A stretch of 52,184 nt of DNA from Parvibacter caecicola (lineage in GTDB: Bacteria > Actinomycetota > Coriobacteriia > Coriobacteriales > Eggerthellaceae), in NCBI RefSeq assembly GCF_003725335.1, contig NZ_QIBY01000016.1:1-52184 (forward strand). Reading direction: 5' to 3'. The notes under the pieces are model-generated. The model did no database searches. It was not told the origin of the DNA and worked only from the letters and a program-made list of their open reading frames with translations. Below, one piece after another: positions 34,893-43,155 of the stretch. The translations under genes were made by a program, and so were the position numbers. Position 1 is the first letter of the stretch. Every line of letters starts with the position of its first letter.

Positions 34893-35297
34893 ATGGCGCT
34901 GTTCGAGCTGGATGCGAAAAGCGATCTGCCCCCGTGGCTGCAGCTGCGCAATCGCCTGGCCTACCTCATCACGTCCGGTTACTTCAAGCCGGGCGAAAAG
35001 CTGCCCACCGTGCGCGGCCTGGCCGCCGAGGTGTCGATGAACTTCAACACGGTGAACAAGGCCTACATCAGCCTTACCGACGAGGGGTTCATCGAATCGA
35101 AGCCCGGCAAGGGCACCATCGTGCGCAACATCAGCGAGAAGGAAAGCCAGAAGTTGGAATCGGTGGACGTGCTGATTGAAGATTGCGTGGACGCCTGCCT
35201 GGCCATGGGCCTGGATTTCGACGAAGTGAGCAAGCGCATCAAGAAGAAGATACACGAGATGGAAAGGCAGCGGCAAGATGGCGAGAGGCATTCGTAA
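34893..35297 (+). CDS. GntR-family (YtrA-type) transcriptional regulator
   Basis: 134 residues from ATG 34893 (AGGAGG about 11 bases upstream). An ATG at 34833, right after the NrfD stop, is in frame but adds only an Ala/Arg-rich tail. The winged helix is at about 10-75 (LPPWLQLRNRLAYLITSGYF, PGEKLPTVRGLAAEVSMNFNTVNKAYISL, GFIESKPGKGTIV), followed by a short helical tail (EDCVDACLAMGLDFDEVSKRI) without a ligand-binding domain, as in the YtrA subgroup. It overlaps the next gene by 20 bases and probably regulates its own operon. Confidence 0.9.
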   Translation: MALFELDAKSDLPPWLQLRNRLAYLITSGYFKPGEKLPTVRGLAAEVSMNFNTVNKAYISLTDEGFIESKPGKGTIVRNISEKESQKLESVDVLIEDCVDACLAMGLDFDEVSKRIKKKIHEMERQRQDGERHS

Positions 35298-36270
35298 CAA
35301 CCATGGCGTAGCTGCGGCGGCAACCCCGGCAGCGGCCCCCGCCGGCCGATGGGGCCGCGGCGTAGTGGTGGACTCCCAGGTGCTTGAAACCGACCGCACC
35401 GCATCGCGGGCCGGCGCCCTCATCTTCTCCACGGCGCTGTTCGTGGTGCTGTTCGGGCTGGTGCAGGCAGTGGGGCTGGCGCTGGCGGGGCAGCTCACCT
35501 TCGCCAGCATTTTGGTGGGCCTGGCGCTGGGCTGGCTGGGGGTTTCCGGCATTCACATCGCCCAGCAGTGGGAGCGCATCGTGGTGCTGCGGCTGGGCAA
35601 GCTGAACCGCGTTTCCGGCCCGGGGCTGGTGTTCACCGTGCCCATCATCGAGCACTGCGCCCTGTACGTGGACATGCGCACCCGCTCCATCCCGTTCGGC
35701 GCAAAGGAAACCCTCACGGCCGACCTGGTGCCGCTGGACATCGACGCGGTGCTGTACTGGATGGTGTGGGACGCCGAAAAGGCCTGCATGGAAATCAACA
35801 ACTACAGCCTGGCGGTGCAGCTGGCGGCTCAAACCGCGCTGCGCGATGCCATCGGGCGCTCCACCGTTGCCAGCATCACTATTCGCCGCAATCAGCTGGA
35901 CCAAGAGCTTACCAAGGTATTGGACCAGAAGGTGTCGGAATGGGGTATCACGGTGCTGTCGGTGGAGATTCGCGACATCATTGTGCCGGAAGGGCTGCAG
36001 GAGTCCATGAGCCTGGAGGCGCAGGCGGAGCAGCGGAAGAAGGCGCGCATCATTTTGATGGAGGCGGAGCAGACCATCGCCGAGATGGCGGCCGAGATTG
36101 GCGATGCTTACGAGGGGAACGAGAACGCGCTGGACGTGCGCCGGATGCACCTCATGTACGAGAGCGTGCGCGACACCGGCGGCACGGTGGTGCTGCCCAG
36201 CGCCTTCGCCGACGGCTTCACCCCCGACGGCGGCGATGTGGCCGACGTGGTGAAGGCCGCCGCGAAGTAG
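35278..36270 (+). CDS. SPFH/Band 7 (slipin-type) membrane protein
   Basis: 330 residues. An Ala/Pro-rich N-terminus is followed by two hydrophobic segments (about 45-90) and the Band 7 domain: QQWERIVVLRLGKLNRVSGPGLVFTVPIIE (about 95-125), RTRSIPF, LTADLVPLDIDAVLYWMVWDAEKA and ALRDAIGRST, with the C-terminal helix LQESMSLEAQAEQRKKARIILMEAE. Slipins and stomatins build oligomeric rings on the inner membrane face and organise membrane proteins. No partner NfeD protease gene is adjacent. It is translationally coupled with the GntR gene. Confidence 0.92.
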   Translation: MARGIRNNHGVAAAATPAAAPAGRWGRGVVVDSQVLETDRTASRAGALIFSTALFVVLFGLVQAVGLALAGQLTFASILVGLALGWLGVSGIHIAQQWERIVVLRLGKLNRVSGPGLVFTVPIIEHCALYVDMRTRSIPFGAKETLTADLVPLDIDAVLYWMVWDAEKACMEINNYSLAVQLAAQTALRDAIGRSTVASITIRRNQLDQELTKVLDQKVSEWGITVLSVEIRDIIVPEGLQESMSLEAQAEQRKKARIILMEAEQTIAEMAAEIGDAYEGNENALDVRRMHLMYESVRDTGGTVVLPSAFADGFTPDGGDVADVVKAAAK

Positions 36271-36326
36271 CCGGTGGGCGCTGCAGAGACTTGTGTGCCA
36301 AAGGTGACTGATTCCTTGTCGCCTGA

Positions 36327-36438
36327 GGTTTGCAAAATACGCAAAACACGACATTTTTCGGTTTGCAAAATACCAAAACCATCCCTATTTCTGGTTTGCA
36401 AAGTACATAAAATCGTGGTATTAATGGTTTGCAAAGTC
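36327..36438 (+). repeat. Iteron-like array, four copies at exactly 33 bp
   Basis: GGTTTGCAAAATAC at 36327 and 36360, GGTTTGCAAAGTAC at 36393 and GGTTTGCAAAGTC at 36426. The 19-base spacers differ but each has an AAAA run near its start. Each motif contains the palindrome TTTGCAAA. The last copy ends 16 bases before the ATG of the AAA ATPase gene. Confidence 0.95.
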
Positions 36439-36454
36439 AGGAAAAGGACCAATT

Positions 36455-37762
36455 ATGCTCAAAAGAAAAGCTGAAAAATCCCTGATGGAATGGAAGAAAG
36501 ACCATCACAAAGAAGCCCTTTTAGTGATGGGGGCTCGCCAGGTGGGAAAGACCTTCCTGATAGAGAGCTTCATCGAGGACAATTACCGGCATGTTGTGAA
36601 GTTCGACCTTGTTGACCAGGCCGATGTGAAAAGAGCTTTTGACGCTGCAACTTCTTCCGACGATTTGTTCTTGGCAATTTCCGCATTTGCAGGCGCGGGG
36701 TTGGTACCGGGCAGCACCGTGGTTTTCATCGACGAGATCCAAGAGTGCAAAGAGGCTCTTACGCTGATTAAATACTTTGCTCAAAGAACGGAGTACGACT
36801 TCATTTTGTCCGGATCGCTTCTTGGAGTGGAGCTTAAGGATCTGCGATCTGCCCCCGTGGGCTACTTGACGATTGTCGAGATGTTTCCGCTCGACTTTGA
36901 GGAATTCTGCTGGGCGAATGGCGTGGGCAATGAGGCTTGGCAGGAAATGCTGGCGGCGTTTCGTGAGAAACGGCCGGTGCAGGCCGCCGTTCATGAGCGG
37001 CTGCTCAAGCTGTTCCATCTCTATCTGCTTATAGGTGGGATGCCGCGCCCGGTGGACGCATTCCTTCGCAGCACCAATGTGGCAGTTGCCCAGCAGCGCC
37101 AGATGGACATTCTAGACTTGTATCGGTTCGACATAGCAAAGTACGCCAACGTCGATAAAAAACTGATGATTCGAGAAATCTACGACGAAATGCCGTCGCA
37201 GCTGGATTCGCAGAGCAAGCGGTTTAACTTCTCGACACTGGCTCCGCGCGGCACCTACGAGCGTTACAAGGAAGACTTTGTATGGCTGGTGGATGCAGGG
37301 GTCGCGATTCCTGTTCGAAATGTAAAGGAGCCGAAAAGGCCGCTGCGGCTGTCGGAGGACCGGAGTTTTTTCAAGCTGTTCATGAATGATGTGGGGCTTT
37401 TGTCAAGGGCGTTTGGGCTTGAGACGGCGCGCAGCATGGTATCCAATGAATTCAATATGAATTATGGGGCCATATACGAGAACGCGGTGGCGGAGGAGCT
37501 GCGTTCCCACGGGTTTAGCGGATTTTTCTTCCGGAACCGAAAAGTAGGGGAGGTTGATTTCCTCATTCAGCTCCATGATGCCGTTTTACCCATTGAGGTT
37601 AAGTCGGGGAAAAGCTACAAGCGTCACAATGCGCTGCGCAACCTGCTTGACACTACCAATTACGGGATTTCCGAAGCGATTGTGTTATGTGAGGACAATT
37701 TGTCGGTTGATGGGGCCATTGCCTATTGCCCGGTTTATATGGTGGCGGCCCTGAAAAGATAG
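36455..37762 (+). CDS. AAA ATPase with C-terminal DUF4143/PD-(D/E)XK nuclease-like domain
   Basis: 435 residues. Walker A GARQVGKT is at 26-33 and Walker B VVFIDEIQE near 92, with arginine-rich sensor motifs (SGSLLGVEL). A winged-helix middle region follows (about 210-300), then a DUF4143 domain whose end reads GEVDFLIQ..VLPIEVKSGKSYK (about 365-390), the D-ExK core of a PD-(D/E)XK nuclease fold. This AAA_14/DUF4143 architecture is very common in gut bacteria and suspected to act on DNA of mobile elements, but no function is established. Codon use is more AT-rich than its neighbours, which suggests transfer. AGGAAAAGG precedes the ATG, and the promoter region is filled by the 33-bp array. Confidence 0.88.
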   Translation: MLKRKAEKSLMEWKKDHHKEALLVMGARQVGKTFLIESFIEDNYRHVVKFDLVDQADVKRAFDAATSSDDLFLAISAFAGAGLVPGSTVVFIDEIQECKEALTLIKYFAQRTEYDFILSGSLLGVELKDLRSAPVGYLTIVEMFPLDFEEFCWANGVGNEAWQEMLAAFREKRPVQAAVHERLLKLFHLYLLIGGMPRPVDAFLRSTNVAVAQQRQMDILDLYRFDIAKYANVDKKLMIREIYDEMPSQLDSQSKRFNFSTLAPRGTYERYKEDFVWLVDAGVAIPVRNVKEPKRPLRLSEDRSFFKLFMNDVGLLSRAFGLETARSMVSNEFNMNYGAIYENAVAEELRSHGFSGFFFRNRKVGEVDFLIQLHDAVLPIEVKSGKSYKRHNALRNLLDTTNYGISEAIVLCEDNLSVDGAIAYCPVYMVAALKR

Positions 37763-37876
37763 CACCCGATGTGCGCAGGGGCCGAACCTGAAGAGCTGTT
37801 GAGTGGCGGCGTTTGCAGTGTTGGTGGTGGGGCGTAAGCTTCAGCTATCCTCAAAATAAAATAATACGGGGAAAAT

Positions 37877-37916
37877 TTATCCTAGGATAAGTCTTGAATG
37901 TCCTAGGATAAGTTGA
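37877..37916. promoter_or_regulatory. Two CCTAGG elements upstream of the dms-like operon
   Basis: TTATCCTAGGATAA (37877-37890, a perfect palindrome) and TGTCCTAGGATAAGTTGA (37899-37916), 22 bases apart. The rest of 37763-38131 contains no credible gene. Confidence 0.5.
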
Positions 37917-38131
37917 TATGGTGGCTCCATCAAGATTGGCCAATCTGATAGCAATGCAGGGGGAAGGCGAGGGCTGCCGCGGGCGGCCCGTTCGGTTGGC
38001 GATTCATCAGGGCGAAATTGGGGGATTTTGCCAAGCCTTACATGAATGCAGCCTGGCGTGGTGGGCGAGCGCAGGGAAACGCGTCTCGCGCAGTTGCCGC
38101 ATTGGCCTTCCAACCAACATAAGGAGGAGAG

Positions 38132-40630
38132 ATGGCTGAAAAGGCAAGCACTTCGCGTTCGCTCAGCAGGCGCAGCTTCCTAAAGACCACTGCGGCAGCG
38201 GCTGGTGTAGCGGCTGTTGCGGGAACAGCAGGAGTGGCGGCTTATGCGGCCGGCGGCCCGGAGGAGGCCGCGCAGAACAAAGAGGTCATAGGCTCTTGCC
38301 GCAGCAACTGCGGTGGCAAATGCCCGCTCAAGGTAAAAGTGCGCAACGGCAAAGTTGTAAAAACGGAACCCGCCGACATGCCCGAGGGAGACGAACTCTA
38401 TCGGCGCATTTGCGTGAAGGGGCTTTCGCAGCCGCAGCGCCTGTACGATCCCGATCGTCTTAAGTACCCCATGCGCCGCATTGAGGGCACCGAGCGGGGC
38501 ACTGAAGAATTCGAGCGCATCAGCTGGGACGAGGCCCTTGACCTTATGGCCACGAAGTTCACGGATGTCATCGACCAATTCGGAGGCTCTTCTCTGTGCA
38601 TGTGGGTAGGCTATGGGTCTCAGGGCTTTTTGAACGGGGCCGACACGCACGGCACGACGAATATCGGATACGGACGCTTTTCTTCGAAGGTGGGCGCGTC
38701 TTCGTTCGACTCCGCCGCTGACTGGGGTGGAATCTGGGGGACGATGCTCTGCGGCCTCTTCTCAACCGGAAGCACCGTCAACGTAATTGGCTCGAAGCTG
38801 ATTATCTGCTGCGGCGGCGACCCCGCAAACTCGATGCAGGGCGAGTGGACCTTCATCAAGAAGGCCATGGAGCAAGGCGCCCGCCTAGTGACCATCGACC
38901 CCCGCTTCTCAACGACGGCGGCCGTTTCTGACCAGTACCTGTCCATTCGACCTGGAACCGATGCCATTTTGTTCATGGCGTGGTGCAACTACCTGATGGA
39001 CAACGACCTCGTGAACTATGAATTCGCAACAAAGGGCTCCGTGGCCCCGTACCTTCTCAAAGAAGACGGAACCTATCTGCGCAATAGCGATTTGGGCATA
39101 GAGCCGGCCATGGTCATGGATCCGAACACCGGCATGGAAGTCCCCTATGACGCCTACGTTGTTTGGGACGAGAGCACGAACTCCCACAGTACGCGGGACG
39201 AAGCCGTGCAGCCGGCGCTGTACGGGCAATACGAGGTGGGTGGGTTCAAGACCACGACCACGCTGAGCCTGTGCCGTGAGGCCATCAAGGAATACACCAT
39301 GGAAGTGGCGGCAGAGCGCTGCGGAATGGACCTTGACGAAATCACCGCACTCATCGAAGAGTTTGCCTCGGTGCCGTCCTCGTTCATTACCTACAACGGC
39401 TTCTCGCACCACAACAATTCCCACCACAACTACAAGTCGTTGGCTCTGCTTGCGGCCCTGACGGGAAACCAGGGGCAGCAAGGGCGTATCTTCTCCATTG
39501 GCGGCGTGATGCGCGGGTACTTCGTCCTCGACTACGCCGAGTGCGTTGCCCCCGATCCGAAGCCGGTTGCGATGGTTCCGGGCATGCTCTTCCCGGACGT
39601 GATGGCCAATGGCGGTATAGGCCAGTACAAGATCAACCCCAAGGCCCTTTGGTTCATGAACGGCAACCCCATGGCCATGGAAAGCGGCCGTTCGGAGCTG
39701 ATCGAGGCGGTCAATAAGGTTGATTTCATTGTGTGCTCCGAAAGCGTTATGACGGACACCGCCCGAATGGCCGACCTGCTCCTTCCCATCTGCCATCCCT
39801 TCGAAGAGGTTGATATTTCGGCACCGTTCAGCAGCTGTCCTACTGGCTACTTCCATCCGTTCGTCAAAGCGGTGGAGCCAAGCTACGAATGCAAGACCGA
39901 TATGGATGTGTTCCGCGAGCTGTCGGAAAAGATGGGCTTCGGGGACTTGTACGACAAGACCGACGAGGAGTACATTTCCGCCATGTTCGACACTCCCTTT
40001 ATGGGGATGTTCGGCATCAATTCGAAGATGGTGCTGGATGCGGCCTCGCGGGCAGAGCTGGTAAAGTGTCCCCTGGATATGAGCTTCACGGAAGAACAGA
40101 CCTTCACCAACGGCATGACGGCTTCGGGACGTTTGGAATTCTATTGGGAGCATCCTGCTCCCCGCTATGACTTCGGGCAAGAAGTGGACTATTCGGTCGA
40201 GCGCGTTCCCTGCTACATCGATGCGACGGAAGCGTATGAAACCAACCCGCTGAAGGAGAAGTATCCGATTTACGGCAACAGCAACCACAGCCGCTTCAGC
40301 GCCCATTCCCAGCAGGCCCATACCCCCCTTATCCGCGAGTTGCAGCCTGAGCCGTTGGTGCAGATAAACCCCGCGGACGCAGAGCCGCGCGGCATTGCCA
40401 CAGGCGACATCGTGAGAGTTTTCAACGATCGCGGAGAAGTGGTTATCAAGGCCGAGGTTACCGAGGGCGTCCGCCCCGAAACGATGTGCATTCGCCAAGG
40501 GTGGCAGTCGGATCATTTCATCAGCGGCCATGCGCAGAATCTGACGCCACGATTGATGAATGATTTTTGTTGGAACAGCAGCTTTTACGATTTCCTCTGT
40601 GAGATCGAGAAAGTAGAGCAGGGGGCATAG
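38132..40630 (+). CDS. DmsA-like molybdopterin oxidoreductase (cluster II)
   Basis: 832 residues. Tat signal SRRSFLKT (12-19) with an Ala-rich hydrophobic core; 4Fe-4S motif CX3CX3CX29C (Cys 56, 60, 64, 94: GSCRSNCGGKCPLKV, RRICVKG). MopB core segments include CCGGDPANS, RPGTDAILFMAW and the C-terminal IYGNSNHSRFSAHSQQAHT. It is a terminal reductase of the DMSO reductase family, exported by Tat, with the acceptor (an S- or N-oxide or other small molecule) unknown. It differs from the two dehydroxylase-like enzymes in its Cys spacing and smaller size. AGGAGGAG lies upstream. It is followed after two bases by the ferredoxin gene and then an NrfD-type anchor, a complete three-subunit operon. Confidence 0.92.
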   Translation: MAEKASTSRSLSRRSFLKTTAAAAGVAAVAGTAGVAAYAAGGPEEAAQNKEVIGSCRSNCGGKCPLKVKVRNGKVVKTEPADMPEGDELYRRICVKGLSQPQRLYDPDRLKYPMRRIEGTERGTEEFERISWDEALDLMATKFTDVIDQFGGSSLCMWVGYGSQGFLNGADTHGTTNIGYGRFSSKVGASSFDSAADWGGIWGTMLCGLFSTGSTVNVIGSKLIICCGGDPANSMQGEWTFIKKAMEQGARLVTIDPRFSTTAAVSDQYLSIRPGTDAILFMAWCNYLMDNDLVNYEFATKGSVAPYLLKEDGTYLRNSDLGIEPAMVMDPNTGMEVPYDAYVVWDESTNSHSTRDEAVQPALYGQYEVGGFKTTTTLSLCREAIKEYTMEVAAERCGMDLDEITALIEEFASVPSSFITYNGFSHHNNSHHNYKSLALLAALTGNQGQQGRIFSIGGVMRGYFVLDYAECVAPDPKPVAMVPGMLFPDVMANGGIGQYKINPKALWFMNGNPMAMESGRSELIEAVNKVDFIVCSESVMTDTARMADLLLPICHPFEEVDISAPFSSCPTGYFHPFVKAVEPSYECKTDMDVFRELSEKMGFGDLYDKTDEEYISAMFDTPFMGMFGINSKMVLDAASRAELVKCPLDMSFTEEQTFTNGMTASGRLEFYWEHPAPRYDFGQEVDYSVERVPCYIDATEAYETNPLKEKYPIYGNSNHSRFSAHSQQAHTPLIRELQPEPLVQINPADAEPRGIATGDIVRVFNDRGEVVIKAEVTEGVRPETMCIRQGWQSDHFISGHAQNLTPRLMNDFCWNSSFYDFLCEIEKVEQGA

Positions 40631-40632
40631 CT

Positions 40633-41253
40633 ATGCATTATGGAATGGTGATAGACGCAAAGTACTGCATCAGCTGCCATTGCTGCGCGGCTGCGTGCAA
40701 GATAGAGAACAATCTGCCTGAGAAAACCTGGTGGAACCGAATTATGACCGTAGGCGGGGACACGATGGAGGCGCCGGCGGGCGTGCACCCGCGCCTGTCC
40801 CTCTCGTTTGCGCCGGTGGCGTGTCAGCATTGCGAGAATCCGGCATGCGTGAAAGTGTGCCCGGTTGGCGCTACGTACCGCGATCCCGACACTGGGGTGG
40901 TGCGCCAAGATTACGAAAAATGCATTGGCTGCCGTATGTGCATGGCCGCCTGTCCCTACACGGGCGTGCGCTCTTTCAACTGGGACGAGCCGAAAAACGG
41001 TACCGATTATGCCCTTGGCGATGCCGACGTTCCGGCGCACCAGAAGCATGTGGTTGAAAAATGCACCATGTGCTGGCACCGCATTGCCCGTGGCGAAGAG
41101 CCGGCCTGTATCGAAGTGTGCCCCTCGCGCATTCGTTTCTGGGGCGACTTGGACGATCCGGAATCCGATGTGTCGAAGATGCTGGCAAGCCGTCAGCACA
41201 CGCAGTTGCTGCCCGAGATGGGCACCAAGCCGTCCGTTTACTATCTCGTCTAG
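40633..41253 (+). CDS. Four-cluster ferredoxin subunit (DmsB-like, cluster II)
   Basis: 206 residues with four Cys groups: CISCHCCAAACK, CQHCENPACVKVCP, CIGCRMCMAACPYTGVR and CTMCWHRIARGEEPACIEVCP. In DmsB-type proteins these hold four 4Fe-4S clusters and pass electrons from the membrane subunit to the molybdenum site. A 20-residue insert (NWDEPKNGTDYALGDADVPA) before the last cluster distinguishes it from the cluster I and III subunits. It starts two bases after the catalytic gene. Confidence 0.95.
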   Translation: MHYGMVIDAKYCISCHCCAAACKIENNLPEKTWWNRIMTVGGDTMEAPAGVHPRLSLSFAPVACQHCENPACVKVCPVGATYRDPDTGVVRQDYEKCIGCRMCMAACPYTGVRSFNWDEPKNGTDYALGDADVPAHQKHVVEKCTMCWHRIARGEEPACIEVCPSRIRFWGDLDDPESDVSKMLASRQHTQLLPEMGTKPSVYYLV

Positions 41254-41269
41254 CTAAGGAGGACCAATC

Positions 41270-42538
41270 ATGACTAATCACAACTCCGAAGCCGTTATGG
41301 ACGAGCTGGACATGTCCGCCGCGAAAGCGCCTGCTCGCGAGGCGGCCGGTGCACGCGCCAAGGCGAAGAGCGGCGCGGCCCTGAACGTAGCCATCGGCGT
41401 TTCCGCCGTGATCACGGTGGCGGGCATAGCCCTCTGGGCCATGCAGATTTCCGGCGGCATGGTGCAAACCGCCATGCGCAACCTGGACTCCTGGGGCCTG
41501 TACATCACCATGTTCATGTTCTTCGTGGGCCTTTCCGCCGGCGGCCTGATCATCTCTTCTGTCCCCAAGGCCTTCGGCATCAAGGGCTTCGGTGGCATCA
41601 GCAAAGTGGCCGTCATGACCTCTATCGCCGCCACCGTAGCCGCCATCGGGTTCGTGGTGGTGGACATGGGCCAGCCCTTCCGCGTGTGGGAGCTGTTCGT
41701 GTACTCCAACTTAGGGTCGCCCCTGATGTGGGACATCATCGTGCTGATGACCTACCTCATCCTCTCTTGCGTGTATCTGTGGGCGCAGGTGCAGGCGGAA
41801 AAGGGCAAAGTGTCCGCTGCCGCCCTGCGGGTGATTTCCGTCATCGCGCTGGTGTGCGCCATCCTCGTCCACAGCGTCACCGCCTGGATCTTTGGCCTGC
41901 AGCAGAGCCACGAGATGTGGCACACCGCGCTGCTGGCCCCCTGGTTCGTCAGTTCGGCGCTGGTGTGCGGCACCGGCCTGGTGATGGTGGTGGTCATCGC
42001 CATGGATAAGGCCGGCTACCTGAAGGTGCAGCGTGCCAACCTGGTGAAATTGGCCAAGCTGCTGGGCGTGTTCGTGTGCGTTGACCTGTACTTCTTCGGT
42101 TGCGACCTGCTCACCGAGGCCTTCCCGGCCGCCGGCGGCATGGCCGTGGTGGACATGCTGGTAAGCGGCCCGTTGGCGCCGTTCTTCTGGGGCGAGGTGG
42201 TGCTGTCGCTGGTGGCGCTGGTGATTGCCTTCGTGCCCGCCCTGCGCACCAACCCGCTGCTGGTGGTGGCCGGCATCTGCGCCATCGCCGCCATCTTCTG
42301 CAAGCGCGTGCAGCTCTTGGTGGGTGGCTTCCAGATTGCCAACATCGATTACCCGGCGGTGCTGACCCCCTACACCGTGACCGACTGGCAGGGCAACATG
42401 GCCCAGGCCTACAGCGGGCTGGTATACTGGCCTACGGCGCTGGAGTTCGGCATTGCGGTGGGCGTGATTGGTTTGGCGTTCCTGGTGCTGTTCGCCGGCA
42501 TCAAGTTCCTGCCCCTGAAGCCCGCCGACGAGAAGTAA
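41270..42538 (+). CDS. NrfD-type membrane anchor (cluster II)
   Basis: 422 residues with about ten hydrophobic segments after an Ala-rich cytosolic N-terminus. NrfD/PsrC features: WGLYITMFMFFVGLSAGGLIISSV at about 70-95, DMGQPFRVWELFVYSNLGSPLMWDIIVLMTYLI near 125-160 and conserved polar residues in TGLVMVVV. It should oxidise menaquinol and feed the ferredoxin subunit, completing a respiratory reductase. AAGGAGG is upstream. A strong terminator at 42579 ends the operon. Confidence 0.93.
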   Translation: MTNHNSEAVMDELDMSAAKAPAREAAGARAKAKSGAALNVAIGVSAVITVAGIALWAMQISGGMVQTAMRNLDSWGLYITMFMFFVGLSAGGLIISSVPKAFGIKGFGGISKVAVMTSIAATVAAIGFVVVDMGQPFRVWELFVYSNLGSPLMWDIIVLMTYLILSCVYLWAQVQAEKGKVSAAALRVISVIALVCAILVHSVTAWIFGLQQSHEMWHTALLAPWFVSSALVCGTGLVMVVVIAMDKAGYLKVQRANLVKLAKLLGVFVCVDLYFFGCDLLTEAFPAAGGMAVVDMLVSGPLAPFFWGEVVLSLVALVIAFVPALRTNPLLVVAGICAIAAIFCKRVQLLVGGFQIANIDYPAVLTPYTVTDWQGNMAQAYSGLVYWPTALEFGIAVGVIGLAFLVLFAGIKFLPLKPADEK

Positions 42539-42578
42539 AGCCCCATCCCGTTACCCATTGCGAGTCTGCTTCATGCAC

Positions 42579-42613
42579 AGAGAGCCCCTCCGGGGGCTCT
42601 CTGGTTTTCCTTT
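42579..42613 (+). terminator. Terminator of the dms-like operon
   Basis: AGAGAGCCCC, tccg, GGGGCTCTCT and then GGTTTTCCTTT. Confidence 0.85.
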
Positions 42614-42674
42614 GGGTGCATGGGCCGATTCCGCAGCGTCTCCTGGTCATTTTGGGCAATTGGAGCAATGCTTC

Positions 42675-42703
42675 TTGGTGAGGGGCGCTGGTTGCGCTAT
42701 ACT
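42675..42703 (+). promoter_or_regulatory. Promoter of tRNA-Leu(CAA)
   Basis: TTGGTG (42675-42680), a 17-base spacer and TATACT (42698-42703), 14 bases before the tRNA. Confidence 0.7.
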
Positions 42704-42717
42704 TCGTTTTTGCACGT

Positions 42718-42801
42718 GCCCGGGTGATGGAACGGCAGACATGTCGGTCTCAAAAACCGATGCCGAAAGGCGTGTGGGTTCGAATCCCACCCCGGGCACC
42801 A
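42718..42801 (+). tRNA. tRNA-Leu (anticodon CAA), CCA encoded
   Basis: Acceptor GCCCGGG/CCCGGGC, anticodon stem TCGGT/ACCGA with loop CTCAAAA (anticodon CAA), class II variable arm TGCCGAAAGGCGT, T arm GTGGGTTCGAATCCCAC, discriminator A and CCA at 42799-42801. Its 3' end is duplicated 198 bases downstream. Confidence 0.97.
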
Positions 42802-42857
42802 TTTTGAAAAGCGAAGAGCCGCGATTGCAGTGCCTTGCGGAATCGAGCCCCCATTAG

Positions 42858-43000
42858 GGTGGATTCGAACCGATGAGGTGGAATTCCGTTAAGAAAACGC
42901 CCCAGTGGGGCGTTTTTAGGAATTCGCCCGAGCAATCTGTGATTGCGAGGGGTTGAGCGTTCGCCGCAGGCGGGCGCGGGAATCCCACCCCGGGCACCAT
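42858..43000. repeat. Attachment-site-like duplication of the tRNA-Leu 3' end
   Basis: GAATCCCACCCCGGGCACCAT at 42980-43000 is identical to 42782-42802 in the tRNA. An inverted fragment of the T arm (GGTGGATTCGAACC) lies at 42858-42871. This is the pattern left by an element that once integrated at the tRNA. Confidence 0.75.
42894..42917 (+). terminator. Terminator downstream of tRNA-Leu(CAA)
   Basis: AAAACGCCCC, ag, TGGGGCGTTTTT. Confidence 0.8.
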
Positions 43001-43155
43001 CTTTCTTTTGACTTAATCCTTCCTCTTATTGATGTAGCCTTGTCGCGTGTTTATGGGTGGCTAGCGAGCCGTTCGGCTTATGCGTTGCTATAAAAGTTAG
43101 TCGGGAATCAGCTTGCGCAGTTGCGCTGTAGTTAAGCCGTGCATGGGGAGGGCAA

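Noticed and set aside
36327-36438. CRISPR array
   Set aside because: Repeats of 14 bases and spacers of 19 are too short, only four copies, and no cas genes.
37918-38139. Plus-strand frame of 73 codons before the DmsA-like gene
   Set aside because: Start has no ribosome-binding site, composition is not protein-like, and it overlaps the DmsA start.
38909-40531. Minus-strand frame of 540 codons
   Set aside because: It is antisense to the DmsA-like gene, which has intact Tat, Fe-S and MopB motifs.
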